Shown here piece after piece: positions 51,882 to 63,940 of a stretch of DNA of 64,000 bases (position 1 is its first letter; the number at the start of each line of letters is the position of its first letter). Under the pieces are notes generated by a model that ran no database searches, had not been told where the DNA came from, and saw only the letters and a program-made list of their open reading frames with translations. The stretch is from contig JAZBRS010000020.1 of NCBI GenBank assembly GCA_037176725.1, forward strand, positions 89,226,001 to 89,290,000, written 5' to 3'. This stretch comes from Posidonia oceanica (lineage: Eukaryota; Streptophyta; Magnoliopsida; Alismatales; Posidoniaceae). A program made the translations under genes and the position numbers.

Positions 51882-54800
51882 GAAGCAAGCAAACTAACAG
51901 ACGTGACTTCAAAATGGCACGCAAAGGCGCTCGTTCTCAAATTATGGAAGCGAGCAAACGTGACTACGAAGGGGCATGTAAGGGCTCGTCCTCAAATTAA
52001 GGAAGCAAGCTAACAAACAGACGTGATTTCGAAAAGTCACGCAAAGGCGCTCGTCCTCAAATTACGGAAGCGAGCAACAATGACCATGAAGGGGCATGTA
52101 AGGGCTTGTCCTCAAATTATTGAAGCAAGCTAACAAACAAACGTGGCTTCGAAAAGGCACGCAAAGGCGCTAATCCTAGAATTAAGGATGCGAGCAAACT
52201 GGCCCACGAAGAGGCACGTATGGGCATGCTCTCAAATTAAGGAAGGAAGCTAATAAACAGACGTGACTTCGAAAAGGCACGCAAAGACGCTCGTCCAAAA
52301 ATTGAGGAAGCGAGCAAAATGACCACGATGGGGCATGTAAGGGCATGTCTTCAAATTAAGGAAGCTAGCAAACAAACATACGTGACTTCGAGAAGGCACG
52401 CAAAGGCGCTCGTCCGCAAATTATAGAAGCGAGCAAACATGGCCACGAAGGGGCATGAAAGGGCTTGTCCTCAAATTAAGGAAGTAAGCAAACAAACTGA
52501 CGTTACTTCGAAAAGGCACGCAAAGGAGCTCGTTCTCAAATTACGGAAGCGAGCAAACATGACCACGAAAGGGCATGTAAGGGCTTGTCCTCAAATTAAG
52601 GAAGTAAGCATACAAGCAGACGTGACTTCGAAAAGGCCCCCAAAGGGGCTCATCTTCAAATTTAGGAGGGGAGCAAACATGACCACGAAGGAGCATGTAA
52701 GGGTCTTGTCCCCAAATTAAGGAAGCAAGCAAACTAACAGATGTGACTTCAAAAAGGCACGCAAAGGCGCTCGTCTTCAAATTGTGGAAGCGAGGAAACT
52801 TGACCACGAAGGGGCGTGTAAGGGCTTGTCCTCAAATTGATGAAGCAAGCAAACAAACAGACGTGACTTCGAAAAGGCACACAAAGGTGCTCCTCCTAAA
52901 GTTGAGGAAGCGAGCAAACATGACCACGAGGAGGCATGTAATGGCTTGTCCTCATATTGAGGAAGCAAGCAAACAAATAGACGTGACTTCGAAAAGGCAC
53001 GCAACGGTGCTCCTCCTCAAATTATGGAAGCGAGCAAACATGTCCACGAAGGGGCAAGTATGGGCTTCTCCTCAAATAAAGGAAGCACGCAAACAAATAG
53101 ACGTGACTTCGAAAAGGCACGTAAAGGTACTCGTCCTCAAATTACGGAAGCGAGCAAACATGACCACGAAGGGGCATGTAAGGGCTTGTCCTCAAATTAA
53201 GGACGCAAGCGTACAAGCAGACGTGACTTCAAAAAGGCCCGCAAAGGGGCTCATTTTCAAATTTCGGAAGGGAGCAAACATGACTACAAAGGGGCATGTG
53301 AGGGTCTTGTCCTCAAACTAAGGAAGCAAGCAAACTAACGGACGTGACGTCATAAAGGCTCGTAATGGCGCTCGTCATCAAATTGAGGCAGAGAGCAAAC
53401 ATGACCACGATGGAGCATGTAAGGGCTTGTTCTCAAATTGATGAAGCAAGCAAACAAACGGACGTGACTTCGAAAAGGCACGCAAAGGTGCTCGTCTCAA
53501 ATTTAGGAAGCAAGCAAACATGACCACGACGGTTCATGTAAGGGCTTGTCCTCAAATTTAGGAAGCAAGCAAACAAACAGACGAGATTTCGAAAAGGCAC
53601 ACAAAGACGCTCGTCCTCTAATTAAGGAAGCGAGCAAACATGACCACGACGGTGCATGTAAGGGCATGTCCTCAAATTAAGGAACCAAGCAAAAAGACAG
53701 ACGTGACTTCGAAAAGGCACGCAAAGGAGCCCGTCCTCAAATTTAGGAAGCGAGCAAACTTGACTACGAAGGGGCATGTATGGGCTTGTCCTCAGATAAA
53801 GGAAGCAAGCAAATAAACAGACGTAACTTCGAAATGGCACGCAAAGGCGCTCGTCGTCAAATTATGGAAGCGAGCAAACATGACCACGAAGGGGCAAGTA
53901 TGGGCTTGTCCTCAAATTACGGAAGGAAGCAAACAGACAGACGTGACTTCAAAAAGGCATGCAAAGGCGCTAGTCCTCATATTAAGGAAGCGGGCAAACA
54001 TGACCACGACGGGGCATGTAAGGGCGTGTCCTCAAGTTAAGGAAGCAAGTAAACAAACAGACGTGACTTCATAAAGGCACGCAAAGGCGCTCATCCAAAA
54101 ATGAAGGAAGCGAGCAAACATGACCACGAAGGGGCATGTTTGGGCATGTCCCCAAATTAAGGAAACAAGCAATCAAACAGACGAGACGTCGAAAAGCACG
54201 CAAAGACGCTCGTCCTAAAATTGTGGAAACGAGCAAACATGACCATGAAGGGGCATGTAAGGGCTAGTCCTCAAATTAAGGAAGCAAGCGAACAAACAGA
54301 CCTGACTGCGAAAAGGCACGTAAAGGCGCTCCACCTCAAAATAAGGAAGCGAGAAAACATGTCCATGAAGGGGCAAGTATGGGCTTCTCATAAAATAAAG
54401 GAAGCACGCAAACAAATAGACATGACTTCGAAAAGGCACGTAAAGGAGCTCGTCCTCAAATTACGGAAGCGAGCAAACATGACCACGAAAGGGCATGTAA
54501 GGGCTTGTCCTCAAATTAAGGAAGCAAGCATACAAGCAGACGTGACTTCGAAAAGGCCCCCAAAGGGGCTCATCTTCAAATTTAGGAAGGGTGCAAACAT
54601 GACCACGAAGGGGCATGTAAGGGTCTTGTCCTCAAATTAAGTAAGCAAGCAAACTAACAGACGTGACATCAAAAAGGCACGCGAGGCACTCGTCTTCAAA
54701 TTAAGGAAGCGAGCAAACCTGACCACGAAGGGGCATGTAAGGGCATGTCCTCAAATTGATGAAGCAAGCAAACACACAGACGTGGCTTCGAAAAGGCACG

Positions 54801-57800
54801 CAACGGTGCTCATCCTCAAATTGAGGAGGCGAGCAAACATGACCACGACGGGGCCTGTAAGGGCTTGTCCACAAATTTAGGAAGCAAGCAAACAAACAGA
54901 CGAGATTTTGAAAAGGCACACAAAGGCGCTCGTCCTCTAATTAAGGAAGCGAGCAAACATGACCACGACAGTGCATGTAAGGGCATGTCCTCAAATTAAG
55001 GACTCAAGCAAACAAACAGACGTGACATCGAAAAGGCACGCAAAAGCGCCCGTCCTCAAATTTAGGAAGCGAGCAAACATGACTACGAAGGGGCATGTAA
55101 GGGCGTGTCCTCAAATAAAGGAAGCATGCAAATAAACCGACGTAACTTTGAACGGGCACGCAACGGTGCTCGTCCTCAAATTCTAGAAGCGACCAAACTT
55201 GACAACGAAGGGGCATGTATGGGCTTGTCCCCAAATTATGGAAGGAAGCAAACAGACAGACGTGACTTCGGAAAGGCATGCAAAGGCGCTCGTCCTCATA
55301 CTAAGGATGCTGGCAAACATGACCACGAAGGGACATGTAAGGGCGTGTCCTCAAGTTAAGGAAGCAAGCAACCAAACAGACGTGACTTCGAAAAGGCACG
55401 CAAAGGCGCTTCGCCTGAAATTAAGGAAGCGAGCAAACATGTCCACGATGGGGCTGGTATGGGCTTGTCCTCAAATAAAGGAAGCACGCAAACAAATAGA
55501 CGTGACTTCAAAAAGGCACGCAAAGGTGCTCGTCCTCAAATTATGGAAGCGAGCAAAGATGACCACAACAGGGCGTGTTTGGGCTTGTCCTTAAATTAAG
55601 GAAACAAGCAAATAAACAGACGAGACTTCGAAAAGATACTCAAAGACGCTCGTCCTAAAATTGAGGAAGTGAGCGAACATGACCACGAAGGGGCATGTAA
55701 GGGCTTGTCCTCAAATTAAGGAAGCAAGCAAACAAACAGACGTGACTTCGAAAAGGCACGCAAAGGGGATCCTCCTCAAATTAAAGAAGCGAGCAAACAT
55801 GTCCACGAAGGGGCAAGTATGGGCTTGTGCTCATGTAAAGGAAGCACGCAAACAAATAGACGTGACTTCGAAAAGGCATGCAATGGCACTCGTCCTCAAA
55901 TTATGGAAGCGAGCAAACATGACCATGAAGGGGCATGTAAGGGCTTGTCCTCAAATAAAGGAAACATGCAAACAAATAGACGTGACTTCGAAAAGGCACG
56001 CAATGGCGCTCGTCCGCAAATTAAGGAAGCGAGCAAACATGACCATGAAGGGGCATGTAAGGGCTTGTCCTCAAATTAAGGAAGCAAGCAAACCAACGGA
56101 CGTGACCTCGAAAAGGAACGCAAAGGCGCTCGTCCTCAAATTATGGAAGCGAGCAAACATGACCCCGAAGGGCATGTAATGGCTTGTCCTCAAATTAAGG
56201 TAGCAAGCAAACAAACAGACGTAACTTCGAAAAGGCACGCAAAGGAGGTCGTCCTCGACGCGAGCAAACTTCACGACGCTGGGACAAGTATGGGCTTGTC
56301 CTCAAATTAAGGAAGCAAGCAGACAAACAGACGTGACTTCGAAAAGACACGCACAGGCAGTCGTCCTCAAATTAGGGAAGTGAGGAAACATGACCACGAA
56401 GGGCGCGTTAGGGCTTGTCCACAAATTAAGGAAGCTAGCAAACAAACAGACGTGACTTCAAAATGGCACGCAAAGACGCTAGTTCCCAAATTATGGAAGC
56501 GAGCAAACGTGACAACGAAGGGGCATGTAAGGGCTCGCCCTCAAATTAAGGAAGCAAGCTAACTAGCAGACGTGATTTCGAAAAGACACGCAAAGGCGCT
56601 CGTTCTCTAATTAAGGAAGCGAGCAACCATGACCATGATGGGGCATGTAAGCGCTTGTCCTCAAATTATTGAAGCAAGCTAACAAACAGATGTGGCTTCG
56701 GAAAGGCACGCAAAGGCGCACATCCTAAAATTAAGGAAGCGAGCAAACTGGCCCACGAAGAGGCATGTATGGGCTTGTCCTCAAATTAAGGAAGGAAGCT
56801 ATTAAACAGACGTGACTTCGAAAAGGCATGCAAAGACGCTCGTCCAAAAATTGAGGAAGCGAGCAAAATGACCACGAAAGGGCATGTAAGGGCTTGTCTT
56901 CAAATTAAGGAAGCTAGCAAAAAAACAGACGTGACTTCGAAAAGGCACGCAAAGGCGCTCGTCCTCAAATTAAGGAGGCAAGCAAACATGGCCACGAAGG
57001 GGCATGAAAGGGCTTGTCATCAAATTAAGGAAGCATGCAAACAAACAGACGTGACTTCGGAAAGGCTCGCAAAGGTGCTCGTCCTAAAATTGAGAAAGCG
57101 AGCAAACATGACCACGAAAGGGCATGTAATGGCTTGTCCTCAAATTATGGACCAAGCAAACAAATAGACGTGACTTCGAAAAGGCACGCAAAGGTGCTTG
57201 TCCTCAAATTAAGGAAGCGAGCAAACATGTCCACGATGGGGCAGATATGGGCTTGTCCTCAAATAAAGGAAGCACACAAACAAATAGACGTGACTTCAAA
57301 AAGGCACGCAAAGGCGCTCGTCCTCAAATTACGGAAGCGAGCAAACATGACCACGACGGGGCGTGTTAGGGTTTGTCCTCAACGTAAGGAAACAAGCAAA
57401 CAAACAGACAAGACTTCGAAAAGGGACTCAAAGACGCTCGTCCTAAAATTGAGGAAGTGAGCAAACATGACCATGAAGGGGCATGTAAGGGCTTGTCCCC
57501 AAATTAAGGAAGCATGCAAACAAACAGACGTGAGTTTGAAAAGGCACGCAATGGCGCTTCGCCTCAAATTGAGGAAGCGAGCAAACATGTCCACGAAGGG
57601 GCAGGTATGGGCTTGTCATCAAATAAATGAAGCACGCAAACAAATAGACGTGACTTCGAAAAGGCACGCAAGGGCGCTCGTCCTCAAATTAAGGAAGCGA
57701 GCAAACATGACCATGAAGCGGCATGTAAGGGCTTGTCCTCAAATTGATGAAGCTAGCAAACACACAGACGTGACTTCGAAAAGGCACGCAACGGTGCTCA

Positions 57801-57988
57801 TCCTCAAAATAAGGAAGCGAGCAAACATGACCACGACGGGGCCTGTAAGGGCTTGTCCACAAATTTTGGAAGCAAGCAAACAAATAGACGAGATTTCGAA
57901 AAGGCACGCAAAGGCGCTCCTCCTCTAAGTAAGGTAGCGAGCAAACATGACCACAACGGTGCATGTAAGGGCATGTCCTCAAATTAAG
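51882..57988 (+). repeat. 6,107-bp higher-order repeat, copy 2
   Basis: Full-length middle copy, matched by copy 1 upstream and by copy 3 downstream (52,439 against 58,546, again 6,107 bp). It is the best reference for the unit. Differences from copy 1 include C-to-A, A-to-T and C/T changes and a few one-base indels, for example TATGAACC near 51,041 against TATGGACC near 57,146 at the end of the repeat. Confidence 0.9.
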
Positions 57989-60900
57989 GAAGCAAGCAAA
58001 CAAACAGACGTGACATCAAAATGGCACGCAAAGGCGCTCATTCTCAAATTATGGAAGCGAGCAAACGTGACTACGAAGGGGCATGTAAGGGCTCGTCCTC
58101 AAATTAGGGAAGCAAGCTAACAAACAGACGTGATTTCGAAAAGTCACGCAAAGGCGCTCGTCCTCAAATTACGGAAGCGAGCAACAATGACCATGAAGGG
58201 GCATGTAAGGGCTTGTCCTCAAATTATTGAAGTAAGCTAACAAACAGACGTGGCTTCGAAAAGGCACGCAAAGGCGCTCATCCTAAAATTAAGGAAGCGA
58301 GCAAACTAGCCCACGAAGAGGCACGTATGGGCTTGCCCTCAAATTAAGGAAGGAAGCTAATAAACAGACGTGACTTCGAAAAGGCACGCAATGACGCTCG
58401 TCCAAAAATTGAGGAAGCGAGCAAAATGACCACGATGGGGCATGTAAGGGCATGTCTTCAAATTAAGGAAGCTAGCAAACAAACATACGTGACTTCATGA
58501 AGGCACGCAAAGGCGCTCGTCCTCAAATTAAGGAAGCGAGCAAACATGGCCACGATGGGGCATGAAAGGGCTTGTCCTCAAATTAAGGAAGCAAGCAAAC
58601 AAACTGACGTGACTTCGAAAAGGCATGCAAAGGAGCTCGTTCTCAAATTACGGAAGCGAGCAAACATGACCACGAAAGGGCATGTAAGGGCTTGTCCTCA
58701 AATTAAGGAAGTTAGCATACAAGCAGACGTGACTTCGAAAAGGCCCCCAAAGGGGCTCATCTTCAAATTTAGGAGGGGAGCAAACATGACCACGAAGGAG
58801 CATGTAAGGGTCTTGTCCCCAAATTAAGGAAGCAAGCAAACTAACAGACGTGACTTCAAAAAGGCACGCAAAGGCGCTCGTCTTCAAATTGTGGAAGCGA
58901 GCAAACTTGACCACGAAGGGGCGTGTAAGGGCTTGTCCACAAATTGATGAAGCCAGCAAACAAACAGACGTGACTTCGAAAAGGCACGCAAAGGTGCTCC
59001 TCCTAAAGTTGAGGAAGCGAGCAAACATGACCACGAAGGGGCATGTAATGGCTTGTCCTCAAATTAAGGAAGCAAGCAAACAAATAGACGTGACTTCGAA
59101 AAGGCACGCAAAGGTGCTCCTCCTCAAATTAAGGAAGCGAGCAAACTTGTCCACGAAGGGGCAAGTATGGGCTTCTCCTCAAATAAAGGAAGCACGCAAA
59201 CAAATAGACGTGACTTCGAAAAGGCACGCAATGGTACTCGTCCTCAAATTACGGAAGCGAGCAAACATGACCACGAAGGGGCATGTAAGGGCTTGTCCTC
59301 AAATTAAGGAAGCAAGCATACAAGCAGACGTGACTTCAAAAAGGCCCGCAAAGGGGCTCATCTTCAAATTTCGGAAGGGAGCAAACATGACTACAAAGGG
59401 GCATGTAAGGGTCTTGTCCTCAAACTTAGGAAGCAAGCAAACTAACTGACGTGACTTCATAAAGGCTCGTATTGGCGCTCGTCCTCAAATTGAGGCAGCG
59501 AGCAAACATGACCACGATGGGGCATGTAAGGGCTTGTTCTCAAATTGATGAAGCAAGCAAACAAACGGACGTGACTTCGAAAAGGCACGCAAAGGTGCTC
59601 GTCTCAAATTTAGGAAGCGAGTAAACATGACCACGACGGTTCATGTAAGGGCTTGTCCTCAAATTTAGGTAGCAAGCAAACAAACAGACGAGATTTCGAA
59701 AAGGCACACAAAGACGCTCGTCCTCTAATTAAGGAAGCGAGCAAACATGACCACGACGGTGCATGTAAGGGCATGTCCTCAAATTAAGGAACCAAGCAAA
59801 CAAACAGACGTGACTTCGAAAAGGCACGCGAAGGCGCCCGTCTCAAATTTAGGAAGCGAGCAAACATGACTACGAAGGGGCATGTAAGGGCTTGTCCTCC
59901 GATAAAGGAAGCAAGCAAATAAACAGACGTAACTTCGAAATGGCACGCAAAGGCGCTCGTCGTCAAATTATGGAAGCGAGCAAACATTACCACGAAGGGG
60001 CATGTATGGGCTTGTCCTCAATTTACGGAAGGAAGCAAACAGACAGACGTGACTTCAAAAAGGCATGCAAAGGCGCTCGTCCTCCTATTAAGGAAGCGGG
60101 CAAACATGACCACAACGGGGCATGTAAGGGCGTGTCCTCAAGTTAAGGAAGCTAGCAAACAAACAGACGTGACTTCAAAAAGGCACGCAAAGGCGCTCTT
60201 CCAAAAATGAAGGAAGCGAGCAAACATGACCACGAAGGGGCATGTTTGGGCATGTCCTCAAATTAAGGAAACAAGCAATCAAACAGACGAGACTTCGAAA
60301 AGGCACGCAAAGACGCTCGTCCTAAAATTGTGGAAGCGAGCAAACATGACCACGAAGGGGCATGTAAGGGCTAGTCCTCAAATTAAGGAAGCAAGCGAAC
60401 AAACAGACCTGACTGCGAAAAGGCACGCAAAGGCGCTTCAACTCAAAATAAGGAAGCGAGTAAACATGTCCATGAAGGGGCAAGTATGGGCTTCTCATCA
60501 AATAAAGGAAGCACGCAAACAAATAGACATGACTTCAAAAAGACATGCAAAGGAGCTCGTCCTCAAATTACGGAAGCGAGCAAACATGACCACGAAAGGG
60601 CATGTAAGGGCTTGTCCTCAAATTAAGGAAGCAAGCATACAAGCAGACGTGACTTCGAAAAGGCCCCCAAAGGGGCTCATCTTCAAATTTTGGAAGGGAG
60701 CAAACATGACCACGATGGGGCATGTAAGGGTCTTGTCCTCAAATTAAGGAAGCAAGCAAACTAACAGACGTGACTTCAAAAAGGCACGCGAAGGCACTCG
60801 TCTTCAAATTATGGAAGCGAGCAAACCTGACCACGAAGGGGCATGTAAGGGCATGTCCTCAAATTGATGAAGCAAGCAAACACACAGACGTTGCTTCGAA

Positions 60901-62660
60901 AAGGCACGCAACGGTGCTCATCCTCAAATTAAGGAGGCGTGCAAACATGACCACGACGGGGCCTGTAAGGGCTTGTCCACAAATTTAGGAAGCAAGCAAA
61001 CAAACAGACGAGATTTCGAAAAGGCACACAAAGGCGCTCGTCCTCTAATTAAGGAAGCGAGCAAACATGACCACGACAGTGCATGTAAGGGCATGTCCTC
61101 AAATTAAGGACTCAAGCAAACAAACAGACGTGTCATCGAAATGGCACGCAAAGGCGCTCGTTCCCAAATTATGGAAGCGAGCAAACGTGACAACGAAGGG
61201 GCATGTAAGGGCTCGCCCTCAAATTAAGGAAGCAAGCTAACAAACAGACGTGATTTCGAAAAGGCACGCAAAGGCGCTCGTTCTCTAATTAAGGAAGCGA
61301 GCAACCATGACCATGATGGGGCATGTAAGCGCTTGTCCTCAAATTATTGAAGCAAGCTAACAAACAGATGTGGCTTCGGAATGGCACGCAAAGGCGCTCA
61401 TCCTAAAATTAAGGAAGCGAGCAAACTGGCCCACGAAGAGGCACGTATGGGCTTGTCCTCAAATTAAGGAAGGAAGCTATTAAACAGACGTGACTTCGAA
61501 AAGGCATGCAAAGACGCTCGTCCAAAAATTGAGGAAGCGAGCAAAATGACCACGAAGGGGCATGTAAGGGCTTGTCTTCAAATTAAGGAAGCTAGCAAAA
61601 AAACAGACGTGACTTCGAAAAGGCACGCAAAGGCGCTCGTCCTCAAATTAAGGAAGCAAGCAAACATGGCCACGAAGGGGCATGAAAGGGCTTGTCCTCA
61701 AATTAAGGAAGCAAGCAAACAAACAGACGTGACTTCGGAAAGGCACGCAAAGGTGCTCGTCCTAAAATTTAGGAAGCGAGCAAACATGACCACGAAAGGG
61801 AATGTAATGGCTTGTCCTCAAATTATGGACCAAGCAAACAAATAGACGTGACTTCGAAAAGGCACGCAAAGGTGCTTGTCCTCAAATTAAGGAAGCGAGC
61901 AAACATGTCCACGATGGGGCAGATATGGGCTTGTCCTCAAATAAAGGAAGCACACAAACAAATAGACTTGACTTCAAAAAGGCACGCAAAGGCGCTCGTC
62001 CTCAAATTACGGAAGCGAGCAAACATGACCACGACGGGGCGTGTTAGGGCTTGTCCTCAACTTAAGGAAACAAGCAAACAAACAGACGAGACTTCGAAAA
62101 GGGACTCAAAGACGCTCGTCCTAAAATTGAGGAAGTGAGCAAACATGACCATGAAGGGGCATGTAAGGGCTTGTCCTCAAATTAAGGAAGCAAGCAAACA
62201 AACAGACGTGACTTTGAAAAGGCACGCAATGGCGCTCCGCCTCAAATTGAGGAAGCGAGCAAACATGTCCATGAAGGGGCAGGTATGGGCTTGTCATCAA
62301 ATAAATGAAGCACGCAAACAAATAGACGAGACTTCGAAAAGGCTCGCAATGGCGCTCGTCCTCAAATTACGGAAGCGAGCAAACATGACCATGAAGCGGC
62401 ATGTAAGGGCTTGTCCTCAAATTGATGAAGCTAGCAAACACACAGACGTGACTTCGAAAAGGCACGCAACGGTGCTCATCCACAAATTAAGGAAGCGAGC
62501 AAACATGACCACGACGGGGCCAGTAAGGTCATGTCCTCAAATTTAGGAAGCAAGCAAACAAATATACGAGATTTCGAAAAGGCACGCAAAGGCGCTCGTC
62601 CTCTAAGTAAGGAAGCGAGCAAACATGACCACAACGGTGCATGTAAGGGCATGTCCTCAA
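57989..62660 (+). repeat. 6.1-kb higher-order repeat, copy 3, shortened by ~1,430 bp
   Basis: Follows copy 2 at an offset of about 6,107 bp to about 61,110, and at 4,678 bp from about 61,145 to its end. The unit structure stays in register across the join: the sequence passes from GGACTCAAGC and CAGACGTG into TCATCGAAATGG and GTTCCCAAATTATGG. About 1,430 bp, near twelve units, are missing between the equivalents of about 55,022 and 56,455. The join falls inside a half B in both parents, as expected for misaligned exchange. Confidence 0.88.
61110..61145 (+). other. Deletion join inside HOR copy 3
   Basis: The left side matches 55,001-55,025 and the right side matches about 56,455-56,490 of copy 2. 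The 120-bp rhythm is not disturbed. This is an in-phase join that would be invisible without comparing variants. Confidence 0.82.
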
Positions 62661-63940
62661 ATTAAGGACTCAAGCAAACAAACAGACGTGACATCGAAAA
62701 GGCACGCAAAAGCGCCCGTCGTCAAATTTTGGAAGCAAGCAAACATGACTACGAAGGGGCATGCAAGGGCTTGTCCTCAAATAACGGAAGCAAGCGAATT
62801 AACAGACGTAACTTTGAAAGGGCATGCAACGGTGCTCGTTCTCATTTTGTGGAAGCGAGCAAACTTTACCACGAAGAGGCATGTATGGGCTTGTCCTCAA
62901 ATTAAGGAAGGAAGCAAACAGACAGACGTGACTTCGAAAAGGCATGCAAAGGAGCTCGTCCTCATACTAAGGATGCAGGCAAACACGACCACGAAGGGGC
63001 ATGTAAGGGCGTGTCCACACGTTAAGGAAGCAAGCAAACAAACAGACGTGACTTCGAAAAGGCACGCAAAGGCGCTCATCCTCAAATTACGAAAGCGAGC
63101 AAACATGACCACGACGGGGCTTGTTTGGGCTTGTCCTCAAATTAAGGAAACAAGCAAACAAAGAGACGTGACTTCAAAAAGGCACGCAAAGACGCTCGTC
63201 CTAAAATTGAGGAAGCGAGCAAACATGACCACGAAGGGGCATGTAAGGGCTTGTCCTCAAATTATGGAAGCAAGCAAACAAACTGACGTGACTTCGAAAA
63301 GGCACGCAAAGGCTCTCTGCCTCAAATTAAGGATGCGAGCAAACATGTCCACGAAGGGGCAGGTATGGGCTTATCCTCAAATAAAGGAAGCACGCAAACA
63401 AATACACGTGACTTTGAAAAGGCACGCAAAGGCGCTCGTCCTCAAATTACGGAAGTGAGCAAACATGACCACAAAGGGGCATGTATGGGCTAGTCCTCAA
63501 ATAAAGGAAACATGCAAACAAATAGACGTGACTTCGAAAAGGCACGCAATGGCGCTCGTCTGCAAATTAAGGAAGCGACCAAACATGACCATGAAGGGGC
63601 ATGTAAGGGCTTGTCCTCAAATTAAGGAAGCAACCAAACCAACGGACGTGACCTCGAAAAGGAACGCAAAGGCACTCGTCCTCAAATTATCGAAGCGAGC
63701 AAATATGACCCCGAAAGCGCAAGTAACGGCTTGTCCTCAAATTAAGGAATTAAGCAAACAAACAGACGTAACATCGGAAAGGCACGCAAAGGAGGTCGTC
63801 CTCGACGCGAGCAAACTTCACCACGCAGTGGCAAGTAAGGGCTTGTCCTCAAATTAAGGAAGCAAGCAGACAAACAGACGTGACTAGGAAAAGACACGGA
63901 AAGGCAGTCGTCCTCAAATTAGGGAAGCGAGGAAACACGA
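62661..63940 (+). repeat. Start of a further HOR-related block
   Basis: After copy 3 the variant order changes to GGACTCAAGC, GCGCCCGTCG, GAAGGAAGCAAACAGACAG, CATGTTAAGG-like and GCTTGTTTGGG units, then CCTCGACGCGAGC near 63,800. This resembles 44.3-45.77 and 48.9-50.3 kb, with about one unit fewer. It is more diverged than the three HOR copies. Confidence 0.68.
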
